Positions 46,550 to 58,179 of a stretch of DNA of 64,000 nucleotides are shown piece after piece; within the stretch, counting starts at the first letter, position 1, and each line of letters begins with the position of its first letter. The notes below the pieces were generated by a model. The model saw only the letters and a list, made by a program, of their open reading frames with translations. It was not told where the DNA came from and made no database searches. The DNA is from Xenoacremonium recifei (lineage: Eukaryota; Ascomycota; Sordariomycetes; Hypocreales; Nectriaceae). The stretch lies in NCBI GenBank assembly GCA_012184525.1, contig WOFQ01000022.1, forward strand, positions 310,001 to 374,000. Reading direction: 5' to 3'. Made by a program: the position numbers and the translations under genes.

Positions 46550-49107
46550 TTTTACTTTGCTTAGGTGGGATTGTTTGCTTGATTACTATTCGTAAGTAAA
46601 TGGTTTGGATTCGTATGTCGGTCTGTATTCTGAAGTCAAGTTTCCTCATTTGTACTTCTTTTGCGTCGAAGCTCACCCAGAGCTGGGCCCAGTGCAACAG
46701 CACCATGAGGCACTCATCTTCTTCCTGCAACTGTTTGCCCTATGAAAACTCGAGATTACCATGATACGGTAATTGAGTCTTATAAGCAAGATTCCCTAGA
46801 AGGACTGCAAAATACCAGATAACCTCTTTTCCCCACTGCTCGCTAAGATATGTCTACATAGCATCTGCTAGCTTTAGAAATGCCTTCTCCTTACACGTGG
46901 CAACTCTCTGCCTTTGAGCCCATAAGACACACATGGAACACTTTTTAGAGTTCGAAGACATTCTAGATGAGGCCATACAAGGCGTCATTTGCTTTCCGGT
47001 CTGAGGTGATCTGACCATGAAAGAGATCATAGCTAGCCCACCATCCGCGCCGGGCCACACGTACTAACTGATGGTGGTACGGTAGTCGATTCCTCATATT
47101 TCGTGCAGCAAGATGATGAACTAGGCGTCAAACTTCCAATTTTGCTTATAGTTGATTAGGCTTGAGCATAGTAGGGTTGAATCGACAAGTCATACTCACC
47201 AAAGGCCCATCCGTGACATGGCTCAGCCAGTTGTCCACCACCGTTACAAACCCATTTGGTAAGTGGAGTTATTCAGCGTGCGTTGGCCAGTTGATGTGAC
47301 TGTGTTGATCCGACGTTGGAAGCCTTGTGGTCTATAATCATTTGTTGAGTGAGGTTTGCTACCTGAACCTCTCTCCAGAGTAGCACTGACTTCAAGGAAA
47401 CTGGCGTTTGTGATAGACACTACCTAGGTAATGACTACACTATCCGGAGGACAGACCATTCAAACTATACAAACTCAACAGGAGGTGCTGGCTTTGCGTC
47501 GTTATTTTTGAAAGTGGTGATACAGAGCGAGTACCAGAGGCAAGACAAAGGGCTACAAATTGACAATCTTCTCTCCGAAGATAGTGCCATGTCTATACAC
47601 AGATCTTATATAAGTCTAGTGATGCTATTGAAAATGCAAAAACACCCTTAGATCAGGTGATAGGTTGCTTCAGCTGAGGCGGACGTCCACAGGTGTTAGG
47701 CTAGTCTAAAAATGCTGTGAAACATTAGAGTAGCTTACCCATTTTTGGCTGTTCTCCGAGAGAGTAACTTTATTAACAAATCACGAAACGGATAACTGAT
47801 TATAGATATCCCCTCAGCACAGGCCTTATACCAGTCTAAAATTGCTGTGAAGAAAGTCACAAACTATACCTTTATTGGCTAATCACAATTCTCTTTAGCA
47901 CTTCAAAACAATCTCAAGCAATATCAAACGCAACATCGAGATTAAAGTAGTCGGGCAGTATAGAGTGATATTTCTACACACGCTACTATTTATGCACATT
48001 AAAGGGACGCGCAGAGAAAAAGATTGCCTTGGGTCTGTGACCGGACTAGAGTCCACGAAGTGAAGCACAGCAGGTAGTAGACAAACTACTGACTTTCATG
48101 TCGTTAGGCAGTCAGCTTGAGTTAAGTGAGTCGTAGCCGTATCCGGAGAACCCTGAAGCAGGCACAGGGTAGCGGCTCGTGACTAACACGGGATCGATGT
48201 CTGGTAGTATCGTGGAGATTGAAGGCTCACTTACATTGGTACACATCACTGCTCCGCTTTGGTAGACAGCCAGGGGCAAGGCTTTATCACTCGCATACAA
48301 GGATACGGAGCGGAATGAAATGCACCCTAAGGAGTAGAAGAATTAAATGCAGATGAGGGCATTTTAGAAAAACGAAGAAATCGGTCAGAATAAGTAGATT
48401 TGAGTTGTAGGACTTTCTAGGGTTATGTCGAGGCGTTGATAATGAACTGTATCAATCTTTGTCCCCATTCCTTTATTATCTACTTCTAGCTCGAAAATTT
48501 ATACTGTATAACTTTTATATAGTCCCGCTGTCTAAGGCTACCGCAGTTTACAGAGCAGAGATAAAAATGGCCGATCTATTATATCTTAATGTGAATCTAG
48601 CCAGTCCGTTGACACCCCCTTATGCACTTATACCTATTAAAGCTTGTGCACTCTGCTCGGCTGTTAGCTTTGACACTACGGTATCTTAAGGAGAACGGTA
48701 CGGAATTGAAAAACTGAGCCTTGCCATTCTGGCTGCTGGGTTCTTTAGAGAGTTGCCGAGTGTCCGGATTGTTGACAGGCCAATAGAGTTCGGATAATGA
48801 GGACTGTGGACGTATGAATGGCAGTTGAAAATAACGTCTCGCTTTGATTATTGAGCATTTCATTTCATGTTGCGTGCCTCATCTACCTATTAACATGTGT
48901 GATGTCCTGTTCGACATAGCTGGCCGCGGTGAAGATCAAAAAATCATTTTTTATTCCATATCTCCCAGATATCGGCACTCTCTCAATAGGAAAGGCGCCG
49001 AGCTTCCAACAAACGCCGTGTATTGTGACCCTACCTGTAATTTATGTACCAAACGCTCATACGAGTGGGATATCTAAGAAACCAAAAAGATGTTATACAG
49101 TCCTCCT
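46550..49107. repeat. AT-rich gene-free block, probable decayed repeat DNA
   Basis: From about 46550 the sequence becomes visibly A/T-rich with frequent stops in all frames; frames never exceed about 90 codons. A degenerated direct-repeat pair (AGTCTAAAAATGCTGTGAA at 47703-47721 and a copy with one difference at 47833-47851) lies inside. Such blocks in filamentous fungi are usually transposon remnants, often altered by repeat-induced point mutation. I could not identify the original element. Confidence 0.5.
47703..47851. repeat. Degenerate direct repeat pair
   Basis: A 19 bp word at 47703-47721 recurs with one difference at 47833-47851; downstream of each copy lies a second related stretch (CTTTATTAACAAATCAC near 47767 and CTTTATTGGCTAATCAC near 47870). 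The whole looks like two diverged copies of a unit of about 110-130 bp. Confidence 0.55.
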
Positions 49108-50553
49108 CTATGACTCCCAGTCATCCAAATGTTCCCGTCCAAAAGGGAGGTTAAATTTAAGTAATCCTGTCAACCCTCCAACCCAGGGGTCGTTATCCTC
49201 AGTCCTGATCACACACGGCACTCCACCATGCCAATCCCCGGCAGGCCCAGCACGCCCAACATACTCGCCCTCAATCTGAATCTCGCTCCCAGGCTGCACG
49301 CCGCCCGCGCAAAACTTCCCGTCGATGTTGAGATCCAGCGCCGGCGAGCGGTTCTTGGCGCTGATCTTGAGCACCACCTTGGTGTCTAGCGGTAGCACCA
49401 GCGATCGGAAGCTCAGGCTGCACGGGTTGATGGGCGTGATCAGCAGGGCCTTGACGAGCGGGTGCACGATCGGGCCACCCGCGCTGAGACTGTAGGCCGT
49501 CGACCCCGTGGGCGTGCTGACGAGGATGCCGTCGGCGCGCGTCTGGGTCAGGAAGTGGCCGTTCTGGTAGATGTCGATGATGGCTAGCTGGCCACGCGAC
49601 CCGCGATGCACCGAGAGTTCGTTGATGGCGCGCAGGGGCGGTGACTGTTCATGTGAGGCGGCCGTGGGCTTTGCGCCTGGATCGCGTGTCTCGTTGGCCA
49701 GCGCCTCGGACAGCCAGTGGTTGGTCTTGGTGCCGTCGGGCGCGAAGATGTCGGCCTTGATGCGGTGCCGGAGTAGGATCTTGGATGCACGCTGGACGCC
49801 GAGGCTGCGGCCGCGCAGACGTTCCCAGCCGCCCGCCGACGAGCCCTCTTCCACACTGCTGCTGCTGATCTCTTCGCCGGCGCCGCGCGGATATGCAGCA
49901 TCCCGCGCCGCGACGTCGCTGCCGCTCATGTACATCTCGCGCCAGGCCTTCTTGTGCTCGGAGAAGTCCCACTCGCCCAGGAAGCCCAGCGTGCCCATGC
50001 TGAACGCCAGGATAGGCGGTACTGACGCATGGAGCTTGAACAGGCTCGCGGCGCGCAGCACGGTGCCGTCGCCGCCAAAGGTCGTGATGACGTCGATCTT
50101 GTCGGCCATGTTGGCGCGGCCGTCGGGGGTGTAGATGGGGAAGCGCAAGCGATCGCGCAGCGTGTCGGCAATGCGCGGCTCGAACACCAGGTTGACCTCG
50201 GGGTACTCGGCGTGGATATACTTGGCGAACTTGGCGACGGCCTCGGATACGTGCGGCGCATAGAGCTTCTGGATGATGAGGAGGTTTCGCGGCGGACTGG
50301 GCCAGTTGAGCGAGAGGAGAGACGAGCCGGGTTTCGGGCTCTGGAGGTATCGTGGACTCGTGCGGTTAGGGAGGTCGGCGATGCTGCGGATTATGGCGGT
50401 AGGGGGTGTTGAGGGTACCGAGGTGTTCAAGCATCGTCGCTGCGATATCGACGGCGACAGAGCTCTGGGGAATGGTGAGGATGCTGGGGCTCGCAGCTGT
50501 CGTAAAGCCGCTGGGGAAAGCCCCAGCCTCGAGAGACATATCCGCTTATACAT
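49108..50553 (-). CDS. POS5: Mitochondrial NAD(H) kinase
   Basis: Phosphorylates NADH or NAD+ to NADPH or NADP+ in the mitochondrion. Single exon, 481 aa. The N-terminus is basic, Ser/Arg-rich and lacks acidic residues to about residue 50 (MYKRICLSRLGLSPAALRQL), as in a mitochondrial presequence. Catalytic marks: TTFGGDGTVLRAA (GGDG, with the catalytic Asp), FSMGTLGFL, the substrate motif ALNEL-like AINELSVHRG, DGILVSTPTGSTAYSLSAGGPIV and LDLNIDGK. An insert of about 45 residues (about 205-250) rich in Ser/Glu/Gly separates the two halves. Yeast Pos5 is the nearest studied type by motif order and location. Confidence 0.93.
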   Translation of the reverse strand: MYKRICLSRLGLSPAALRQLRAPASSPFPRALSPSISQRRCLNTSVPSTPPTAIIRSIADLPNRTSPRYLQSPKPGSSLLSLNWPSPPRNLLIIQKLYAPHVSEAVAKFAKYIHAEYPEVNLVFEPRIADTLRDRLRFPIYTPDGRANMADKIDVITTFGGDGTVLRAASLFKLHASVPPILAFSMGTLGFLGEWDFSEHKKAWREMYMSGSDVAARDAAYPRGAGEEISSSSVEEGSSAGGWERLRGRSLGVQRASKILLRHRIKADIFAPDGTKTNHWLSEALANETRDPGAKPTAASHEQSPPLRAINELSVHRGSRGQLAIIDIYQNGHFLTQTRADGILVSTPTGSTAYSLSAGGPIVHPLVKALLITPINPCSLSFRSLVLPLDTKVVLKISAKNRSPALDLNIDGKFCAGGVQPGSEIQIEGEYVGRAGPAGDWHGGVPCVIRTEDNDPWVGGLTGLLKFNLPFGREHLDDWES

Positions 50554-51535
50554 GCTGAGCGGGAGGCGGGTGTATCATGGTGAGATCCATCCGCGTCGGT
50601 GAGGATTCGCGCCGTGATCTGTGACTTTGAGGTCGGTGACGTTTTCTTTCTTGGAGCTAGAAGGAAGATCTCCAAGGCGGCAGAATGGCGGTTCGAGGTG
50701 GGGGGAGAGCGTTCACCGCCTGCTGTTTTGGGAGAGGACAGGAAGTGCAGAACAAGCTCAGTTTGCTGCAACTGGGAGTATTTGTTGCGACGTCCATGTC
50801 TTTTATGTGCTTCCTGACACGCAGCACCTCGGATAAATGGTGAATAGCAACACAATCAGTCGATACCGCGACAAATCCGCCCATTTCTCGATGCACAGCT
50901 GTAGGGTAGGCTGGCCCGTGTGCAGAATCCGCAGGCTGATTCAAGCGGCTGCTGATTGGCTGATGCTCTGCTGGATCTACGCCGGGCCGATCTGGCGTCA
51001 TCGGACTTGTCAAGGACCCGACCGAAAGGCCCTAAGGTAAGCCTTGCCTGCCTTTTGCCCACTGTCGCGGGGCTGGCAGCTGGAGGTCACTCTGCCGCAT
51101 GCGGGCGCGGGCGAGTGACCTGGCTGACCCAGCAGCTCAGCATCATGTGCGCCAGCTGCCTGCCTGCTTGCCTCATCGTCAGCTGCCCTTGCCTGCAGCC
51201 CGAATTGCTTCTCCTTCACACCCTCAACGGTGAATTGGAGGGAAGCTCGACTCTCGCCCACTTGATCCCTGCCACGCGCTGCTTTTCTATCCGTGGCACG
51301 CGACTCCTTGCCTTCATTTGCAGCTTGCTCGCAGGGCGTTGCGGCTGCCTGAGCTCCCTCCATCTGGCCCTTGCTAGCAGACCGACTCGGACTCTTATAC
51401 CAGCCATTCACCACCACTGCGACGCGATCTGAGCTTGCTTGGCTGGATTATCACTATCTTTAACATCTCCGATTCTTCGATCGCAGCTTTATTTGCTAGA
51501 AAAGACGCTCGGTTGCCTACAGTCCAGCTCCCGCC
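50554..51535. other. Divergent intergenic region
   Basis: About 1 kb between the NADH kinase (-) and acyltransferase (+) start codons, containing both promoters. Frames here lack domains. Confidence 0.5.
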
Positions 51536-52950
51536 ATGGCCGAAGCTGCCGATGCTTCCATCCCCGCGCCGGACCTCGCTGCGGGGATGGTCGAGAAGAA
51601 GCCCAACGGTGTCGACAAATCCCCTGCGCCGGTGTCGCATCCCTCTGGAAAGCAGAGCCACGGAAAGTCCATGCAAATCCTGCGAGGCGTGCTACTGGCA
51701 GTCTACTTCTTCACCTGTTGCATAACGTACGTTTTCCGGCTCCTACCCATGTACCCAAGCTGTGCCCAAGCTGACAACCTCGTCTTACAGGATTTTCCTG
51801 ACCCAGCTCATCGGGGCGCCATTGTACTTTGTCAACCGAGACTGGTACTACGCTTATATGGCCATGACGAAGCAGAACTTTGCCATCACCACGAGCGTCA
51901 TGACCCAGATCTGGGGTCCGACAACGATACGGATCAGCGGAGACGAGACTGTGGCTAGCCAGATCAAGGCAATGCCCGGCGGCGGAATACAATTCCAGTT
52001 TCCTGAAAGGCTCATTTTGATCGCCAACCATAACGTATGTGGAATAGAGACCGCGATACGTCCCGTCCCTGGATATTAATAGCTGGCACAGATTTACACT
52101 GACTGGTTGTATCTTTGGTGGGTTGGTTATGCCAACTCGCCAGGCATGCACGGCCACATCTTCATCATCCTCAAGGAGTCGCTCAAGATGATCCCCATCC
52201 TCGGCTGGGGAATGCTCTTCTACGGATTTATTTTTATGTCGAGGAAGATGGCCACCGATCAACCGCGCCTTGCCTACCGCTTGAACAAGCTCAAGCAACG
52301 CAAAATTGATCCCACTGGAAAGGTCTACTATGACCCTATGTGGCTGCTCCTGTTCCCCGAAGGCACCAACATATCTGGGAATGGCCGGAGAAAGTCGGCT
52401 GCGTGGGCTGCGAAGAACGGGCTCAAGGATCCGGAGCATATCATGCTTCCTCGGAGCACGGGCATGTACTTTTGTCTCAAAGAGCTCCAGGGCAGCGTGG
52501 ATTATATCTACGACTGTACTGTAGCTTACGAGGGCATAGCGTGAGTCAATACCTCTGTTTAGGAAAGCCGCGTCTTGCTGACACTTTGATAGCCGCGGAA
52601 AATATGGAGAGGACATTTTCACCATCTCTAGCACCTATCTCCATGGGCGCCCGCCCAAGTCGGTCAACTTTTACTGGCGCCGTTTCAAGATTGAAGACAT
52701 CCCGCTGGATGACCAGACCAAGTTTGACGTGTGGCTGCGTGAGGAGTGGTACAAGAAGGACGCGCTGATGGAGGAGTACATGACGAACGGACGCTTCCCG
52801 AAAATGGCCACCGGCGATATTGAATACATCGAGACGGCGGTCCGGACGCGACATCCGTGGGAGATCCTGCAGGTGTTTTCCGTCGTGGGCGCAGCCGCAC
52901 TCATCTGGCGGAACGTGAAGAAGTCAGCGGCTTTCTTGCTTGGACGATGA
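51536..52950 (+). CDS. Lysophospholipid acyltransferase (LCLAT1/AGPAT type)
   Basis: ER or mitochondrial-associated membrane acyltransferase that remodels lysophosphatidic acid, lysocardiolipin or phosphatidylinositol-type lipids; related to yeast Cst26 and animal LCLAT1. Exons 51536-51726, 51791-52034, 52092-52540 and 52593-52950 give 413 aa. TM1 is ILRGVLLAVYFFTCCIT. The H-x4-D motif is NHNIYTDWLYLW, formed across intron 2; the second motif is LLFPEGTNIS, followed by PRSTGM. Family members mostly have Q between H and IY; here it is N. A C-terminal hydrophobic stretch (ILQVFSVVGAAALIW) may be a second membrane anchor. Start in good context (CCGCCATGG). Confidence 0.9.
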
Positions 52951-54911
52951 TTAACCAGGACGACATGATTACGACTATCGGAATGGATTGAAGGAGATAC
53001 CACGAGATACGACACTCGATACCCGCAGCGGGGGGTGAGCTGAGATTGCTGGGCTTGCTGAGTTCAGTCGGGGCTAAGCGGTATAGGTTTTTGGGCATGG
53101 TTCTTTGGCATTTGTAACTTCTGCATGGGATTCCGTCGCATTTTTTTTTCTTTGGGGGTTTGCGCTTTTATATGGGAGATACCGAGGCGTGCAAGATGGA
53201 GCATGGTTGGAAGAGCAGCGAGATAGAGCAGCGAGACTCAGACTGAAGCGTGGTTACATCTTGGGTCACTACTTGGTGTTCAGCAATTTATGCATTCGAA
53301 CAAACCATTCCACACATCCCACATTGCAATATGAGAGTTATAGTACTCTGAGTTGATTCAAGCCTTTATGATCAACGCTTGATTGGGGCGTGGGCGGAGC
53401 AGCCTCTGCATCGTAGATCCTAGGGAGGGTTGAGCCCTGGCTTCAGGGAGCGACGAGGTGCTTTATTGGACGGGTGAAGTCGGAGATATGCAGCTGGTGG
53501 GATGGAGGGTTGCAACGCAGCGTGGCATTCGAAGATCAGAACTGCTCTATTAGTAAGGCAGTTGGTACTTAACTACCTATGTTGTAACCCTAACAACATG
53601 TGGTTGAGGATTAAGGGGGAAGACACAGCACCTATCCGACATCTATTGCGAACCACGTGCAGAGTTTATTGCTGGATATACGGACTTCTTTCTCTATCTC
53701 AAGCTCTAAGCATCCTCCGAAAAGACCACAGTGTTTCACAGGTAGGCGACACAACCCTCTCTGGCCATAGTCCGACTACGAACACCAACAAGCCATCTCC
53801 CTGTCAACCCACAAGCGTTCGCAAGTTCCTATAGCGCGAAACCTATCAGTCCAAAACCGATAGAAGCGCACAAACAAGTCCTCGGGTATGGTCCGCGCAC
53901 CCGCCCAGCAAGGATGGCACAGGCGCCAGAGCGCGAGAATCGCACCACGCAATATCGAGATGCTACGCCAGGGGCTGGACTCTGCTCATATATGAGGCTT
54001 GCGTTTCTCGGCCGAGAAGCACGGATGGATCTAGGGTGTTCTCGATGTAACGCGGTCTCGTGGCGGCAGGGGGGTTACCACGCCACGGGGTCGTGATGGT
54101 TTGCGTGGCCGTTCGTGGGAGCTGTGGGCTGATGGATTCCGCTTTAGGTGCGACGTCTCAGTCGTAGGAGAGGCGATGATAGAAGCAGAACCCTGGATAG
54201 AGAATGTTGTCTGGTAACTAGGCTTGGGAGAGTATGTGTTGGACCGTTGGTGATCCTCTCTTAGCGTATCGAAGTTTGTAGTTCAAGCTGTGTGGCTCGA
54301 GGTCTTTTTTGTCTTGAGTAATACCTTTTCCCAACTGCAAGTAATTCACTTCTCCAGTGACTCTCTGATCTAGTCTCTCTGCCTCGTGGCCCGGGTAGAT
54401 CTTGTGGATACGCCTCCTCTTCTCATCGTCGTGCATATTCGCATCTCCTTAAAGATAGAACCACCGGCGGAGTTCCAACTCCCGTCCTGTATCGCTTCTG
54501 TGGACCGCCCCATTTCGCGAAACAATGGCCAATTCTAGACGAACTCACTAGGCTAGGATTTGTAGCTATCATCATGGTTGAGGTTCTGACCAAGAGGGGC
54601 GGCGGGGGGTTTCTCGCGTGGTTGAGCTGGGATTATTGGTATAGGGCTAGGATTGAGCCTCTAATGCGGTTTAACAGAGAGCCGTTGCGTAGGGCTATGA
54701 GGGTAAATATTGAAGCAAGAGCCATGGTCGTATATTGCGGTTGTGGGATGTGTAGCCTAGACAAGTACCGGAACCATGTCAACGAAAGTTGTATAACAGT
54801 CCCGCGTTTGTCCTGCCCTGGCGTTGTCTCTCCCCTTTCCCACCAAGATTTCTCATACTCTCAGCATCATCTTCCCTCTCTCCTCTTCTATCACACATAC
54901 CAGACGCCGCG
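52951..54911. other. Gene-free intergenic region
   Basis: About 2 kb between acyltransferase and Dal5-type MFS genes. Small frames (for example 72 codons on the minus strand at 54218-54436) are charged and lysine/arginine-rich but match nothing I recognise; none has supporting splice structure. Confidence 0.5.
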
Positions 54912-56649
54912 ATGGAGAAGTCCTCCCCATCACTCCCTCCAAGCCCCTCGGCACTGGAGTCACACGGCGTTACCGTCGAGACCAAGCAGATGCACGAAGA
55001 GACGCACAGTCGGGGGAGCTCTGACTCGGACAACGATTCAGACCTGACGCCTGCAGAGCAGCGCCATGTCATCCGCAAAATCGATCGTCGGCTGGTGCTG
55101 ATGGTGGGCTTGATGTACTGCGTGAGTCTGATGGACCGGACGAATATGAGTTCGGCCAACATTGCGGGCATGAGCGTTGAGCTGGTTCTCACGGGGTATC
55201 GCTATGTGAGTCTCCTAAAAGCCCACCTTGACCGTTTCACAATGCGAAGAGAAGTTATGCATACTAATAGTGTTGTAGAACATCGCCAACTTAGTCTTCT
55301 TCATCACCTACATCATCTTCCAGCCGCCCTCCACCATCCTCATCCGCAAGATCGGCCCGCGGCTGCACCTCTCCATCATCACCCTGTGCTGGGGCGGTGT
55401 GATGATTGCCATGGGCTTCGTCAAGAACCATCAACAGCTGGCAGGCTTACGGGTGATTCTGGGATTCTTGGAGGCGGGTTTCTTCCCTAGCTGCGTGTAC
55501 TTGCTTAGTACGTGGTACACTCGCTGTAAGTGATGGTTATTGTTCTTCTCTGTACTCCATGCTCATGATGTGCAGATGAGATGGGGAAGCGGTACTCCTT
55601 GTTTTATCTTCTTGGCTGCGTTGCCTCGGCATTCTCCGGTATTCTTGCCTTTGGTGTAAGTTCTCACTCAGCTTCCTCTATACTACTTTGCGCCTAACAC
55701 ATCCTAGATCATGCACATGAGCGGCCGCGAAGGACTCACCGGCTGGCGTTGGATCTTCATCATCGAAGGCATTATCACCTGTGCCCTCGCCCTCCTCGGT
55801 TACTGGCTCCTCGTCGACTTTCCCGATTCTTCACGTCGCTCATGGTCCTTTCTCTCACCTCGTGAATGCGCATTCGTTGTGGCACGCATCAACAAGGACC
55901 GCGGCGATGGCATCGTGCCGCCCTTCCACCTTGCATCTTTTCTGCGCGGTGGTGCTGACTGGAAGATCTGGGCCTACGCCATGCTGTTCTTCTGCTCCAC
56001 CACCATCTCTTATGCCCTCGCATATACTCTGCCCATCATCCTCGTCGAACGCATGCAGTTCTCCATCGGCCAGGCCCAGTGTCTCGTATCGCCGCCTTTT
56101 GTGTTCGCTGGGATAGTGATGTTTGCTACTGGCTGGGTTGGCGATCGCTTCCATGTGCGCGGACCGATCATCATCTTTAACATGCTGTTGTGCGTGATCG
56201 GGCTGCCGATTATGGGATGGGCGAGCAGCGCCGGCGTGAGATACTTTGGCGTATTTCTGACGACTGCAGGTGGAAATAGTAACATCCCGGCCGTGATGAG
56301 CTTTCAAGCGAATAATGTGCGTGGACAGTGGAAGCGTGCGTTTTGCAGTGCGACGATGGTAGGCTTTGGCGGGATAGGTGGCATCGCAGGCAGTTTGGTG
56401 TTCCGTGATCAGGACGAGGCGACGGGTTATAAGCCCGGTATGTGGGCGTGCATTACTGCTGCGCTGCTGACGATTGTGATTGTGCTGGGTTTGGATTGGG
56501 AGTTCAAACGACAGAATGGCAAGGCAGATCGGGGTGAGAAGATTCTGGAGGCGGACCATGATGTGAGTAATGTCCAGAATTTGCTTCGAAGATGATGCTA
56601 ATATACTCTATAGCAACAAGAGTCGCCCAACTTCCGGTATACATATTAG
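54912..56649 (+). CDS. MFS anion:cation symporter, Dal5 family (second copy)
   Basis: Plasma-membrane uptake transporter, 503 aa. Five exons: 54912-55205, 55279-55525, 55576-55655, 55708-56562, 56614-56649; all introns are GT-AG, 50-73 nt. The last exon has 12 codons and gives the family tail ESPNFRYTY. Marks: KIDRRLVLMVGLMYCVSLMDRTN at TM1, ITYIIFQPPSTILIRKIGPR, RVILGFLEAGFFPSCVYLLSTWYTR, YEMGKRYSLFYLLG, GLTGWRWIFIIEG. The N-terminal about 50 residues are cytosolic and Ser/Asp-rich. It differs strongly from the first Dal5-family gene of the window, so the two are not a recent duplication. Substrate unknown (nicotinate, pantothenate, allantoate and other anions occur in the family). Confidence 0.9.
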
Positions 56650-57616
56650 AGAAGAACCTCAAAGCATCGCAGTACAGAGTTGTTCTCCCTGGGAAAGTGG
56701 CTGGCTTTGATGGATCATTTAATAACGAGTCTTTGTCTATTTCGTCCATAGCAAGCACGGGAGTGCCACAAATCTGTCGGCAGTAACCAAAGAGCCCATA
56801 TGACGACTATTCTTGTGTGTCTTACGTCTCATCTGGCTGTTGTCAAATCACAGCCAACTACAAGCTCTTCGGTGCTCTAAGCGACACTGGAACTCATTCA
56901 TCCTCATATTATTTTGTTCCTTATACTGTGAACATGATATTCTATATTTTAACTAGCTCTAGAGTACGAATTCGTCTCCTATGAGAGATGATATCCTGGA
57001 AAACTTCTTGTGTCCTTCCAACGTCCCTATCACCCACCATTGGTATTCCCAACACGTTTGCTGGAGTGCCATCACGCGCCTGGGTTTCGAGTCAGAGAAA
57101 AAACAAAAGACTGAAAGCTCGAATAATTTTCGACACAATAGAGTCCAGCGCATTACAGCCTGGTAGAGTGACAATGCGGAACCTTTCAGTCAATGATGCT
57201 GAAGAGCACTCCTGACAGTAAATAATAGCCTCTAGCACTGTATTTACACTCCAACACCCTCCCTCTCGCGTAGGAAGTCCCTGTAGCTTAGGCGGTAGCC
57301 ACCTGGAACTCAGGGGAGTAGGCCCCTAAGTTACGGGCGGTGGTTGCGATTTGCTTGGTGCTCAAGTTTAAGCGAGGTGGCGTCGCGCTCGGCAGGTGCT
57401 CACGATCCGAGTTGAGAAACTAGCGTCATCGCTTCCATGTTCTACAGTGCAAATTATGGAATTTTTACTTTAACACTATGCTCCTGCCTGAATAACTTTC
57501 TGTTGACCTTCTTTCTAACACTTGTTCACTTCTCTTCTTCCCATCCTCACTCGAAAATTCGATAAGAAGACGAATCATTAATGACATTATATACATTTCT
57601 TTACCCAGCTTCAACG
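56650..57616. other. Intergenic region with hairpin
   Basis: About 1 kb before the small coiled-coil gene. It contains the inverted repeat at 57279-57337 and becomes AT-rich from about 57420. No supported ORF. Confidence 0.5.
57279..57337. repeat. Imperfect inverted repeat (hairpin)
   Basis: CCTGTAGCTTAGG at 57280-57292 pairs with CCTAAGTTACGGG at 57325-57337. The two non-Watson-Crick positions would be G-U pairs in RNA, so an RNA stem could form along all 13 positions with a 32 nt loop. Function unknown. Confidence 0.6.
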
Positions 57617-58179
57617 ATGTCAGACGACGACGCGATAGATAGAGGCCCCGTATCGCAGTCGAATTTTAATGAAGTAATGGGGAACATCAATGAGGTAATG
57701 GGTAAAATCCAGACAGATATCAAGGCCATCCAGAACATTCTCGAGTCTCTCACCTCCGAGGTTAAACGGATCCATAGGTCCCTCGTTCATCTAGAAGCTG
57801 AGTATGTGTCTTCATCCGTCCAGATTCAGATACAGTATACTGACATCCTGATTATATAGCAACCAAAACTGGTCTGTGCGAGCGATGAACGCAGCTGCTT
57901 CAGCACTTTTCGAGACACCAATGTTTGCACCGTTGCATGATGTACATACAAACTCGGTTATCTTCGGGTTCCCAACAAGTCTGGACGACCTATATAAGCT
58001 TCCATGTATGTTTCATGGAGTCTTGTATTTGAAGTAAGCTGATTATTTTTGTCTCAGATCGCGAACTTGTCCGGATCCTTCTAGCGCTCGACATGAATAT
58101 CCAAGGAGATACTGCTGTCCTTCAAGAGCGACTGCGTCGAGGAATCATCCAGTCTCTCTGGGCTGAGAATAAGTTTTAG
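57617..58179 (+). CDS. Small coiled-coil protein, function unknown
   Basis: Three exons, 57617-57801, 57860-58005 and 58058-58179, give 150 aa. Both introns are standard (GTATGT donors; TATAG and CTCAG acceptors, the second with a CTGAT branch site) and phase-consistent, which supports a real gene. Residues about 18-62 form an amphipathic heptad-like stretch (FNEVMGNINEVMGKIQTDIKAIQ...) suited to a coiled coil. The middle (ASALFETPMFAPLHDV) is neutral; the C-terminus (LVRILLALDMN, VLQERLRRGII) is helical. No catalytic motif, signal peptide or TM segment. I do not recognise the family; the ATG at 57581-57617 region has two candidates, and 57617 is chosen because MSDDDAIDRG looks like a native start. 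Confidence 0.6.

Noticed and set aside
46854..47060. 68-codon minus-strand frame in the AT-rich block
   Set aside because: Could be a scrap of a transposase, but no motif is clear enough to name an element.
53105..53356. 83-codon frame downstream of the acyltransferase
   Set aside because: It begins with a non-ATG codon inside the likely 3' UTR and has no domain.
54218..54436. 72-codon minus-strand frame rich in charged residues
   Set aside because: Too short, no family resemblance, no neighbouring exon that could extend it; kept only as a possible relic.
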